A stretch of DNA of 21,196 bases from Pseudomonadota bacterium (GTDB taxonomy: Bacteria > Desulfobacterota > JADFVX01). This document shows positions 1 through 7,071 of this stretch, piece after piece; within the stretch, counting starts at the first letter, position 1, and each line of letters opens with the position of its first letter. The DNA is taken from the NCBI GenBank assembly GCA_015222555.1, contig JADFVM010000165.1:1-21196 (forward strand), read 5' to 3'. The notes beneath the pieces were generated by a model. The model did no database searches. It was not told where the DNA came from and saw nothing but the letters and a program-made list of their open reading frames with translations. The position numbers and the translations under genes are program-made.

Positions 1-10
1 AACCTCCTTT
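1..10 (-). promoter_or_regulatory. Ribosome binding site of a gene beyond the left edge
   Basis: Read on the minus strand, the bases just after the stop codon of the threonine-dehydrogenase-like gene are AAAGGAGGTT, a near-perfect Shine-Dalgarno sequence. A further minus-strand gene should start within about 10 bases outside the window and be co-transcribed with it. In many bacteria the partner of short-chain threonine dehydrogenase is kbl (glycine C-acetyltransferase), but that identity is only a guess here. Confidence 0.6.
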
Positions 11-11
11 T

Positions 12-965
12 TTACATTTTGAGCTTCTGTCTTAGCTTCACGATCATCTCCTTCGTCATGGCCGAAAGGTCATATTCAGCCTTCCAACCCCATTCTGAGC
101 GGGCGGCCCTATCATCCATTTTATGCGGCCAGGAATCTGCAATGGCCTGTCTCAGGGGATCAACTTGATAGATCATTTTGAAATCAGGAATCTGTTCTTT
201 AATTGAAGCACAGATATCTTCCGGGGAGAAACTCATCGCTGTGACATTAAATGCATTTCTATGTTTGAGCCGACCGGAATCCGCTTCCATGAGTTCCATG
301 GCGGCTCTTATCGCATCAGGCATATACATCATGTCGAGCCTTGTGCCTGCCTTTAAAAAACATTGGTATTTTTTATTCTTGATAGCGCCATAAAATATCT
401 CCACAGCATAGTCAGTCGTGCCTCCTCCGGGAAGTGTTTCATGAGATATAAGGCCGGGATAACGAAGGCCCCGTGTATCGACGCCATATTTTTCGTAATA
501 ATAATCGCAAAGCAATTCCCCGGAGACCTTGCTTATACCGTACATTGTGTTTGGCCGCTGAATGGTATCCTGAGGTGTATTGTCCGGAGGGGTGGAAGGG
601 CCAAATGCTCCGATGGAGCTTGGGGTGAACACAGAACAGTCATATTTTCTGGCAATTTCCAGGATCGTCATGAGCCCATCCATATTGATATGCCAGGCAA
701 GCTGAGGCTTGGATTCCGCAGCAGATGAAAGGACAGCAGCCAAATGATAAATAGTATGAATGTCATATGCTTTAACAACTTTTTCAACAGATTTATAGTC
801 AGTCACTTCTATGGTGCAGAAAGGACCTGATTCAGCCATATTTCGATTTGGTTTTCTCTTGTGGCCTGCGGCAACCACATTGTGAGCACCGTATTTATCA
901 CGCAGCACAAGAGTTAATTCAGATCCAATCTGACCCGTTGCACCTGTGACCAGGATTCGTTTCAT
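12..965 (-). CDS. L-threonine 3-dehydrogenase, short-chain (epimerase-like) type
   Basis: This 317-aa protein of the extended short-chain dehydrogenase / NAD-dependent epimerase family probably oxidises L-threonine to 2-amino-3-ketobutyrate with NAD+ in the cytoplasm. The Rossmann motif GATGQIG lies at residues 8-14 and the catalytic YGISK (Tyr142, Lys146) follows the SSIGAFGP segment at 116-123. The LRYPGLIS and GGGTTDYAV stretches (about 167-187) resemble the epimerase-type threonine dehydrogenases more than sugar-nucleotide epimerases. Length is typical and the protein looks complete. The ATG is preceded by GGAGAGGT. A second Shine-Dalgarno directly follows its stop, suggesting an operon continuing off the left edge; the 2-amino-3-ketobutyrate ligase Kbl would be the logical partner. 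It is divergent from msrAB. A sugar-nucleotide epimerase is the alternative, less well supported. Confidence 0.85.
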   Translation of the reverse strand: MKRILVTGATGQIGSELTLVLRDKYGAHNVVAAGHKRKPNRNMAESGPFCTIEVTDYKSVEKVVKAYDIHTIYHLAAVLSSAAESKPQLAWHINMDGLMTILEIARKYDCSVFTPSSIGAFGPSTPPDNTPQDTIQRPNTMYGISKVSGELLCDYYYEKYGVDTRGLRYPGLISHETLPGGGTTDYAVEIFYGAIKNKKYQCFLKAGTRLDMMYMPDAIRAAMELMEADSGRLKHRNAFNVTAMSFSPEDICASIKEQIPDFKMIYQVDPLRQAIADSWPHKMDDRAARSEWGWKAEYDLSAMTKEMIVKLRQKLKM

Positions 966-1185
966 ACCTCTCCAGCAAAACAGTCATTTAAGTAACAGAC
1001 AGAATAATACCAACTATAGCAAATCATGGAATGGTTAAAAAGCCATAAGTGGACCTTCCTGTTTTGAAGAGCCTCATAGGACGGGGTTTTTAAGGATTAA
1101 ATAAATTGAACCCCTAAGAAAGGATTATTATCTAAAAATAAGAAGATGAAGTTAACAACTAATTCACAAGACGAGAGGCTGAGCC

Positions 1186-2265
1186 ATGAAAAAAACAATC
1201 TTTATCGTAATCGCATTATTTATTAGCCTGACCGGCTTTTTAAGTGCGGGGCAAAAAGACAATAGGGAGAGGATTACAATGAGTAATGATAAGCTGGAAG
1301 TTGCGACATTTGCAGGAGGTTGTTTCTGGTGTATGGAACCTCCCTTTGAAAAACTGGAGGGTGTCGGCAACGTCGTCTCCGGCTATACGGGTGGACACAA
1401 AACAGATCCGGCATACGAAGAGGTGTCTGCCGGGACTACCGGTCATACTGAAGCCATTCAGGTTTTTTATGATCCCCATAAGATATCATATCAAGAACTG
1501 CTCAATGTTTTCTGGCGGCAGATAGATCCCACTGATGGCGGTGGCTCTTTTGTAGACAGGGGATCTCAATATCGTTCAGGCATTTTCTATCATAATGAAG
1601 AGCAGAAGCGTGAGGCCGAGCTTTCAAAGGCAAACCTGGACGAATCGGGGCGTTACAGCAAACCGATTGTGACGGAGATAACTAAATTTGAGAAGTTTTA
1701 TAATGCTGAGGACTACCATCAGGATTATTACAATAAAAACCCGATCAGATATAAATATTATAGATATGGCTCAGGCCGTGACAAATACATCGAAAAAGTG
1801 TGGGAGAAGGAAGTGGAGAAAAAAAACAGCTACAACAAACCATCCGATGAAGAGTTGAAGAAAAAACTGTCACCCCTTCAATATGCCGTCACCCGGGAAA
1901 ACGGCACGGAAAGGGCCTTTCAAAATGAATACTGGGATAATAAGGAAGAAGGCATCTACGTTGACATTGTATCGGGTGAGCCGCTTTTCAGTTCACTGGA
2001 CAAATTCAAGTCAGGCACAGGATGGCCGAGTTTTACAAAACCTCTGGAAGGGGAGAATGTAACAGAAAAACAAGACCGTAAACTCTTCACGGTGAGAACT
2101 GAAGTCCGGAGTAAAAATGCCGATTCGCATCTGGGACATGTTTTCAATGACGGGCCAAAACCGACGGGGATGAGGTATTGTATCAATTCTGCCTCACTCA
2201 GATTTGTGCCTAAAGAAGATTTGGGAAAAGAAGGGTATGAGAAGTATAAGGAGTTATTTAAATAG
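1186..2265 (+). CDS. msrAB: Bifunctional peptide methionine sulfoxide reductase MsrA-MsrB with signal peptide
   Basis: A 359-aa fusion that repairs oxidised methionine: MsrA (S-sulfoxide) at about residues 36-200 and MsrB (R-sulfoxide) at about 222-355. MsrA shows GCFWCMEPPF with catalytic Cys46. MsrB shows SGTGWPSF, HLGHVFNDGP and RYCINSASLRF with catalytic Cys332. The zinc CxxC pairs of some MsrBs are absent, and the position of the recycling Cys in SGCGWPSF types is Thr278, so MsrB recycling probably uses thioredoxin directly or another route; only three cysteines (46, 49, 332) exist. The N-terminus (MKK, hydrophobic residues 5-19, then LSAG) looks like a Sec signal peptide, so export is likely. 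Both the ATG at 1186 and an in-frame ATG at 1279 (Met32) carry the hexamer GAGAGG at 6-7 bases, so a shorter cytosolic form is also plausible. Confidence 0.95.
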   Translation: MKKTIFIVIALFISLTGFLSAGQKDNRERITMSNDKLEVATFAGGCFWCMEPPFEKLEGVGNVVSGYTGGHKTDPAYEEVSAGTTGHTEAIQVFYDPHKISYQELLNVFWRQIDPTDGGGSFVDRGSQYRSGIFYHNEEQKREAELSKANLDESGRYSKPIVTEITKFEKFYNAEDYHQDYYNKNPIRYKYYRYGSGRDKYIEKVWEKEVEKKNSYNKPSDEELKKKLSPLQYAVTRENGTERAFQNEYWDNKEEGIYVDIVSGEPLFSSLDKFKSGTGWPSFTKPLEGENVTEKQDRKLFTVRTEVRSKNADSHLGHVFNDGPKPTGMRYCINSASLRFVPKEDLGKEGYEKYKELFK

Positions 2266-2269
2266 TCCC

Positions 2270-2346
2270 GTAGGTTGGATTTTCGATAGCCTAATCCAAC
2301 AAAACATCTAAAGAATGTCGGGTTGCGCTCCGCTAACCCAACCTAC
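2270..2346. repeat. Nested inverted repeat (GTAGGTTGG family)
   Basis: Outer arms GTAGGTTGG (2270-2278) and CCAACCTAC (2338-2346) are exact reverse complements. Inside are two smaller stems: TTGGATT with AATCCAA (2275-2299), and GGGTT with AACCC around a GCGCTCCGCT loop. The layout resembles a widespread bacterial dispersed repeat. It sits between the convergent ends of msrAB and folA, where it could act as a bidirectional terminator or mRNA end-protector. Confidence 0.7.
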
Positions 2347-2350
2347 ATTA

Positions 2351-2430
2351 TAATCCTCCCCCATCAAGAGGGAGGAGATGTTTTTGAATAACAGATGCCC
2401 CAGTCCCCGTGAAGGGATAGGCGGGGAGCA
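2351..2430 (+). repeat. Dispersed repeat, copy A
   Basis: This roughly 80-bp element shares long blocks (AATCCTCCCCC, GGGAGGAGATG, TTTGAATAACAGAT, GGCGGGGAGCAT) with the reverse complement of 21091-21166. The order and spacing match, with a few small indels. It contains a CTCCC...GGGAG stem. It abuts the folA stop codon and fills the rest of the msrAB-folA gap. Confidence 0.8.
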
Positions 2431-2928
2431 TCACTTACTATTTTCCCTCTCCAGCACAATAAAACTACAGGGATAAGCATTCTTATCATCTGCCTCACAG
2501 TCAATGTGTTCCACTTCCCGCCACAGATTCATATCAAATTCAGGAAAACACGTATCGCCATCAAATTTTCCATGCACAAGGGTTAAATAAAAACGGTCAG
2601 CCCTGGGCAGCATCTGTTCATAAAAAGAAGCGCCGCCAATGATCATGACTTCATCAACATCACCTGCAGCGGCTATCCCTTCATCAATGCTGTGTACTGT
2701 GACAGTGCCTTCGACAGAATAATTTTCGTTCCCCGTAATAACAATATTTGTACGCCCCGGCAAGGGCTTTCCACCAAAAGATTCAAATGTCTTTCGCCCC
2801 ATGATGATCGGCTTACCCATCGTCTTTTCCCGAAACCATTTCATATCTGCCGGAAGCTTCCATGGAAGCTCGTTATTAATACCGATGACGCGGTCATCAT
2901 TCATTGCAGCGATTAGAGATATAATCAT
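2431..2928 (-). CDS. folA: Dihydrofolate reductase
   Basis: A 165-aa DHFR that reduces dihydrofolate to tetrahydrofolate with NADPH, regenerating the cofactor oxidised by ThyA. Typical motifs are MIISLIAAMNDDRVIG at the N-terminus, LPWKLPADMKWF (acidic active-site Asp28), IIMGRKTFES, and the NADPH-binding IIGGASFYEQ. The start chosen is the ATG at 2928, because the family begins at MIISLIA and this ATG overlaps the thyA stop as TGATG; an upstream extension would run into thyA. Length is normal. It is co-transcribed with thyA by translational coupling. The 3' end abuts a dispersed repeat. Confidence 0.97.
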   Translation of the reverse strand: MIISLIAAMNDDRVIGINNELPWKLPADMKWFREKTMGKPIIMGRKTFESFGGKPLPGRTNIVITGNENYSVEGTVTVHSIDEGIAAAGDVDEVMIIGGASFYEQMLPRADRFYLTLVHGKFDGDTCFPEFDMNLWREVEHIDCEADDKNAYPCSFIVLERENSK

Positions 2929-3722
2929 CAGATGGCCACCGCACCCTTGATATGTGGATGGCACTCATAATTTACAAGCTCAACATCTTCAAATTTAAAG
3001 TCAAAGATGGATTTCACTTCAGGATTCAGCTTCATTGCAGGCAATGGGTAGGGTTTTCTCGACAACTGAAGTTCGGTCTGTTCAAGATGGTTTTTATAGA
3101 GATGTGCGTCACCAAAGGTATGCACAAAGTCACCGGGTTCAAGTCCAACGACCTGGGCCATCATCAAAGTCAACAAAGCATAGGAGGCAATATTAAAGGG
3201 AACACCAAGAAAAATGTCGGCACTGCGCTGATAGAGCTGACAGGAGAGCCGACCATTGGCCACGTAGAATTGGAAAAAGGCATGGCAGGGAGGCAAGGCC
3301 ATTTTTTCGATTTCAGCAACGTTCCAGGCGCTGACGATGATGCGCCTGGAATCAGGGCTGTTTTTGAGTTGATCAACGACCTGACTTATCTGATCTATGT
3401 GCCTGCCATCAGGCGTCGGCCAGGACCGCCATTGGTAACCGTAAACTGGCCCCAATTCACCCTTTTCATCGGCCCATTCATCCCAGATCGAGACGCCGTT
3501 GTCACGAAGGTATTTTATATTGGTTTCTCCCTTTAAGAACCATAAAAGCTCATGGGTTATTGATCGCAGGTGAAGTTTCTTCGTCGTCACCAAGGGGAAG
3601 CCTTCCTTCAGATCAAATCGCATTTGATAACCAAAAACGCTAAGCGTTCCCGTACCGGTGCGGTCTTCTTTGGAAACGCCCTTATCCAGTACATGCTGCA
3701 TTAAATCAAGATACTCTTTCAT
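2928..3722 (-). CDS. thyA: Thymidylate synthase
   Basis: A 264-aa ThyA, the same length as the E. coli enzyme. It methylates dUMP to dTMP using 5,10-methylene-tetrahydrofolate and releases dihydrofolate for FolA, whose gene overlaps its stop codon. The catalytic motif LPPCHAFFQFYV places the nucleophile at Cys146. Also present are DRTGTGTLSVFG, QRSADIFLGVPFNIASY and FGDAHLYKNH. The ATG at 3722 is preferred over a longer in-frame start at 3794 because it matches the conserved N-terminus MKEYLDLMQHVL and follows AAAGGCAGG. Together with the class II ribonucleotide reductase 2 kb away it covers deoxynucleotide supply. Its promoter must lie in the AT-rich stretch shared with the divergent membrane-protein gene. 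Confidence 0.98.
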   Translation of the reverse strand: MKEYLDLMQHVLDKGVSKEDRTGTGTLSVFGYQMRFDLKEGFPLVTTKKLHLRSITHELLWFLKGETNIKYLRDNGVSIWDEWADEKGELGPVYGYQWRSWPTPDGRHIDQISQVVDQLKNSPDSRRIIVSAWNVAEIEKMALPPCHAFFQFYVANGRLSCQLYQRSADIFLGVPFNIASYALLTLMMAQVVGLEPGDFVHTFGDAHLYKNHLEQTELQLSRKPYPLPAMKLNPEVKSIFDFKFEDVELVNYECHPHIKGAVAI

Positions 3723-3799
3723 TGCCTGCCTTTTGTTTGTTTGAGTATAATTATCATTGATCTTTTTTGTACCATAATTGCTTATATGCTTCAATAAGT

Positions 3800-4081
3800 A
3801 TGTTACCCATCAAATCATCCAAAGGAAACATCCTATCAAAAAAAAAGCTTGCGCCATCTTACAATAAAAGGATAAAAATATTATTGTTATGCATACTACT
3901 TAACAAATCGGTAGTTCTGAGTCATCGAGTAATTGCATCCATAACAGCTATCCTCATGTTTCTTCAGATGTGGTCCGGCCTTACGAGAAGGCGAAATATT
4001 CATGTGGAAATGCATAAGGTTTTCCTTATACTCTATATACTTGTATTCACATCAGGACTGCTTATCTTTCAAGCTAAATAA
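3800..4081 (+). CDS. Small hypothetical membrane protein
   Basis: I do not recognise this gene. The reading frame encodes at most 104 aa, and 93 aa from the ATG at 3800. The N-terminal third is Lys-rich. It is followed by two clear hydrophobic segments (around VIASITAILMFLQMWSGL and KVFLILYILVFTSGLLIF) separated by a basic TRRRNIHVEMH loop, and possibly a third, ILLLCILL. His residues flank the helices (LSHRV and EMHKV), reminiscent of small haem- or quinone-binding membrane proteins but not diagnostic. The start is uncertain: ATG 3767 and 3800 lack a good Shine-Dalgarno, while TTG 3884 follows AAAGGA. It ends 11 bases before the HD-domain gene, so the two may be co-transcribed. Confidence 0.5.
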   Translation: MLPIKSSKGNILSKKKLAPSYNKRIKILLLCILLNKSVVLSHRVIASITAILMFLQMWSGLTRRRNIHVEMHKVFLILYILVFTSGLLIFQAK

Positions 4082-4092
4082 GGGTTAAAAAG

Positions 4093-4659
4093 ATGTCCAC
4101 AGGAATTACACGCAACAAAGCGCTGGAACTGCTTAATAAATATATTAAAAGTCCCAACATGGTAAAGCACTGTCTGGCAGCTGAGGCTGTACTTCGTGCA
4201 ATGGCAAAACATCTTGGGCAAGATGAAGAAAAATGGGCCATGGCCGGACTTCTTCATGACATTGATGTAGAGATCACAAATGCTGACCTTTCAGTACATG
4301 GCATAAAAGCGGTCAAGATTCTTGCAAAAGAGAATATTGACCTGCAGATAGTAGAAGCGGTTATGCTTCACAATGAACTGGCCCACAATCAAAAGCGCAC
4401 GACAAAATTCCATCATACCCTGGCCGCCGGAGAAACCATCACGGGCCTCATCACGGCAACAGCCCTGGTTTACCCTGACAAAAAACTGGCCAGCGTCAAG
4501 CCAAAATCAATTGTTAAAAGGATGAAGGAAAAGGGCTTTGCCGCTTCTGTTAATAGAGAGATTATCATGGAGTGCGAGAAGATTGGCATTCCGCTTAATG
4601 AGTTTGCCGGACTTGCGCTTGGAGCAATGCAGTCTATCAGTGATGAGTTGGGGCTGTAG
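4093..4659 (+). CDS. HD/HDIG-domain predicted phosphohydrolase
   Basis: A 188-aa cytosolic protein with an HD-type metal-dependent phosphohydrolase fold: His26 in the first helix, the LLHDID motif (His55-Asp56), and later histidines at 69 and 93 (MLHNELAH). Substrate cannot be read from sequence; related small HDIG proteins are annotated as hydrolases acting on nucleotides or other phosphomonoesters. It has neither a cyclic-di-GMP HD-GYP signature nor a regulatory domain. It lies 11 bases after the small membrane protein gene and is convergent with the YaiI-family gene. Its stop is followed by a palindromic repeat that may end transcription from both sides. The ATG has only a weak Shine-Dalgarno, consistent with coupling to the upstream gene. 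Confidence 0.8.
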   Translation: MSTGITRNKALELLNKYIKSPNMVKHCLAAEAVLRAMAKHLGQDEEKWAMAGLLHDIDVEITNADLSVHGIKAVKILAKENIDLQIVEAVMLHNELAHNQKRTTKFHHTLAAGETITGLITATALVYPDKKLASVKPKSIVKRMKEKGFAASVNREIIMECEKIGIPLNEFAGLALGAMQSISDELGL

Positions 4660-4673
4660 GCTTGGCATCATGC

Positions 4674-4760
4674 TTCGACTGGCTCAGCATAACTGTGATT
4701 TGTCGCACTGAGCTTGTCGAAATTCTTTGAAATAACTGTCACCCTGAGCTTGTCGAAGGG
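4674..4760. repeat. Dispersed CTTCGACAAGCTCAG repeat cluster
   Basis: Three copies of the same short unit lie in 87 bp. One in forward sense at 4674-4687 (TTCGACTGGCTCAG) pairs as an inverted repeat with 4709-4722 (CTGAGCTTGTCGAA). A third, CCCTGAGCTTGTCGAAGGG, is at 4742-4760. The third copy is translated as the C-terminus of the YaiI-family protein and provides its stop codon. The unit recurs at 11389-11405 and, degenerate, at 11444-11462 and 12859-12875. Confidence 0.85.
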
Positions 4761-5257
4761 CTTGCCATGTCAATCAGGCGGTTCAACTTATTCTCAAACT
4801 TTTCAATGTCATCGCTAGTCAATTTACGCGGCCCCTTTGTTCTCCCCCCACCTCGTCTTCGCTTCTTTCCTTCATGCCTCTTATGCAGCCGATAATCTAT
4901 CGTTTCCGCCCGATACTCATTCCCTCTTGAATCAAGCACTTTCACACCGGCGGCAAGAACAACTGAAGCAAGCCCGATATCCCCGGTAAGAAGCATGTCC
5001 CCCTTCTTAACAGCAGAGATGATGGAAAAGTCAGCGGCATCGCTGCCCTCTGCCACTTCCATAATTTCCACCCCTTGCCTGCCTTCAAAGCGGCTCAGGT
5101 TTTGTGTGTAGTTTCCCACAAGAACAACGTCTATATGATTATTCTTAGCAATTTCCAGGGAAAGATCAATATTTGGAAAGCCATCGGCATCAATAAATAA
5201 TCGGGGAGCGGCCTCAGTTTGTGACTTAGCATCACCCCCTATCTCAGAGCTCTCCAT
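4739..5257 (-). CDS. YaiI/YqxD (DUF188) family protein
   Basis: A 172-aa member of the UPF0178/DUF188 family, a PIN-like fold of unknown substrate. Family hallmarks are LFIDADGFPN (usually DADACP; the Cys is replaced by Phe), GSDAADFSI, KKGDMLLTGDIGLAS and the GGRTKGPRKLTSDD motif. The first ~17 residues precede the family core and are probably disordered. The ATG at 5257 overlaps the 3' end of nrdJ by 14 bp and follows AAGGGGAG, so translation is likely coupled to nrdJ. The natural end of the family is near NRLID; the last residues SPSTSSG and the stop are encoded by a dispersed intergenic repeat, so the original stop seems to have been lost or replaced. Confidence 0.88.
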   Translation of the reverse strand: MESSEIGGDAKSQTEAAPRLFIDADGFPNIDLSLEIAKNNHIDVVLVGNYTQNLSRFEGRQGVEIMEVAEGSDAADFSIISAVKKGDMLLTGDIGLASVVLAAGVKVLDSRGNEYRAETIDYRLHKRHEGKKRRRGGGRTKGPRKLTSDDIEKFENKLNRLIDMASPSTSSG

Positions 5258-6974
5258 ACCGTCTCCCCTTGCAGTAATCGCAAATGTTTAAGGGCTGATC
5301 ACCCCGGCTGCCATAACGGTAAAGGGTCAATCCTTTACAGCCCAATTCATGGGCCATAAAAAAGGCCTCCTTCACGTCATCGACAGTTAAATCCTCAAAA
5401 AAGTTAATCGTCTTGGACACGGCATTATCGGCATAGTTCTGGAAGGCGGCCTGCATCTTAACATGCCATCTGAAATCAATATCTTTGGAAGTCACAAAAA
5501 GACGCTTTATTTTTTCCGGCACCCCGGCTATCTCCTGAATTGAACCTCTCCGAATGACTTCATTCATCAGTGTTTCACTGTAAAAACCTTCCTCCTTTGC
5601 CAGCTCGACAAAAAGGGGGTGGATGACTGGAAGCTCAAGGCCCTCCATAACCGTCCTCTTATAGGCAACACTGAATAGAGGCTCAATACCGCTTGAGCAG
5701 TCCGCAATGAGCGAGATCGTTCCTGTAGGCGCCACCGTTGTCACTGTGGCATTTCTTATCTTTGGCTCATCCCGTTTAGAAAAAATACTCTCAGAATAAT
5801 TTGGGAAAGGACCACGTGTTCCGGCAAGTTTTATAGATGCCTCTTTCCCTTTCATCTGGATAAAGGACATTGCCTTGCTACCCATTTTGACGGCCTCTTC
5901 CGAATCATAAGGGATTCCAAGTTTGATGAGAAAATCGGCAAACCCCATGACACCAAGACCGATTTTTCGATTTGCCTTTGTTATTTCATCTGTCTCTTTC
6001 AGGGGATAATGATTAACATCGATGATGTTATCGAGAAAACGGACGGATGCATCAACAGTGATTGCAAGATCATCCCATAATATGTCACCTTTCTCGACAA
6101 ACTTTGAAAGGTTAATAGAACCAAGGTTGCACGACTCATAAGGCAGTAGTGGCTGTTCACCGCAGGGGTTTGTACTCTCCATCTCTCCAAGCTGCGGCGT
6201 CGGATTCGCAGCATTAATCCTGTCAAGAAACAATATGCCGGGTTCGCCCGACGCCCATGCCTTCTCAGCCATAAGATCAAAGAGCTCCCCCGCTTTGATC
6301 TTGCCCGACACCTCACCTGTCCTAGGATTAATAAGTTCATAGCCGGCGTCCTTTTTGACGGCCTCCATGAATTGATCAGTAATGCCCACAGAGAGGTTGA
6401 AATTGCTCATTTTGCCAGGTGTCTCTTTTAAACGGATAAAGTCTATGATGTCAGGGTGATCCACCCTGAGCACACCCATATTGGCCCCCCGTCGTGCCCC
6501 CCCCTGTTTAATCGCCTCTGTGGCCGAATTAAAAACCTCCATGAAGGAGATAGGACCGCTTGAAATACCATGGGTTGTCTGCACGGGGTCATTTTTTGGT
6601 CTTAGTCTTGAGAAAGAAAAACCTGTTCCACCGCCGCTTTTATGGATGAGGGCCGCATTCTTGACTGAGTCAAAAATCTTGTCGAGAGAATCCTCAACGG
6701 GGAGGACAAAACAGGCTGCAAGTTGCCCCCTTTTTTTGCCTGCATTCATCAAAGTAGGCGAGTTGGGGAGAAATTTGAGTTCACTCATTAAGCGGTAAAA
6801 CTCAGATTCATTTCGGGACAGGTCAGCATCTCTGTCATAAAGTCGCTCCGCCTCGACGACAGTCCTCGCAACTCGATGGAAAAGCCCTTCCGGTGACTCG
6901 ACAACATTACCGCCCCTATCTTTTAAAAGATAGCGTCCCTCGAGGATTTTTTTGGCATTTTCACTCAGCTTCAT
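5244..6974 (-). CDS. nrdJ: Ribonucleoside-diphosphate reductase, adenosylcobalamin-dependent (class II)
   Basis: Class II reductases make deoxyribonucleotides using adenosylcobalamin to generate the thiyl radical, independent of oxygen and of an NrdB subunit. No nrdB is nearby. Counting from the longest frame (TTG 6992), redox Cys94 is in LAACFVLPVEDSL, the radical site NPCGE is at 275-279 (Cys277), the partner Cys288 is in YESCNLGS, and PTGTISLIADCSSGIEP is the phosphate-binding region. There is no N-terminal ATP cone. At about 576 aa it is short; the extended zinc-like C-terminal tail of many NrdJ proteins is missing, and the end carries a single CDYC that may act as the electron-shuttle pair. 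ATG 6974 fits the family start MKLSENA; ATG 6980 and TTG 6992 are alternatives, none with a well-placed Shine-Dalgarno. Confidence 0.95.
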   Translation of the reverse strand: MKLSENAKKILEGRYLLKDRGGNVVESPEGLFHRVARTVVEAERLYDRDADLSRNESEFYRLMSELKFLPNSPTLMNAGKKRGQLAACFVLPVEDSLDKIFDSVKNAALIHKSGGGTGFSFSRLRPKNDPVQTTHGISSGPISFMEVFNSATEAIKQGGARRGANMGVLRVDHPDIIDFIRLKETPGKMSNFNLSVGITDQFMEAVKKDAGYELINPRTGEVSGKIKAGELFDLMAEKAWASGEPGILFLDRINAANPTPQLGEMESTNPCGEQPLLPYESCNLGSINLSKFVEKGDILWDDLAITVDASVRFLDNIIDVNHYPLKETDEITKANRKIGLGVMGFADFLIKLGIPYDSEEAVKMGSKAMSFIQMKGKEASIKLAGTRGPFPNYSESIFSKRDEPKIRNATVTTVAPTGTISLIADCSSGIEPLFSVAYKRTVMEGLELPVIHPLFVELAKEEGFYSETLMNEVIRRGSIQEIAGVPEKIKRLFVTSKDIDFRWHVKMQAAFQNYADNAVSKTINFFEDLTVDDVKEAFFMAHELGCKGLTLYRYGSRGDQPLNICDYCKGRRYGEL

Positions 6975-7010
6975 AGGCATAATTTCGTACAATTGAATTC
7001 ATTCTCGAGA

Positions 7011-7066
7011 ACCTCCCCTTCGCTTCGCTCTTCCCCTCCTTGCCAAGGAGGGGATACAGGGGAGGT
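7011..7066. repeat. Palindromic intergenic repeat upstream of nrdJ
   Basis: Two nested exact inverted repeats: outer arms ACCTCCCC (7011-7018) and GGGGAGGT (7059-7066), inner arms CCCCTCCTT (7033-7041) and AAGGAGGGG (7045-7053) with a GCC loop. It fills the gap between the cupin stop and nrdJ on the same strand, so it is probably transcribed and forms a strong hairpin. Its nrdJ-proximal edge reads AAGGGGAGG, a Shine-Dalgarno-like sequence. Confidence 0.8.
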
Positions 7067-7071
7067 CGACA

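Noticed and set aside
2952..3536. Plus-strand 194-aa frame opposite thyA
   Set aside because: thyA is unmistakable on the minus strand; this is its shadow.
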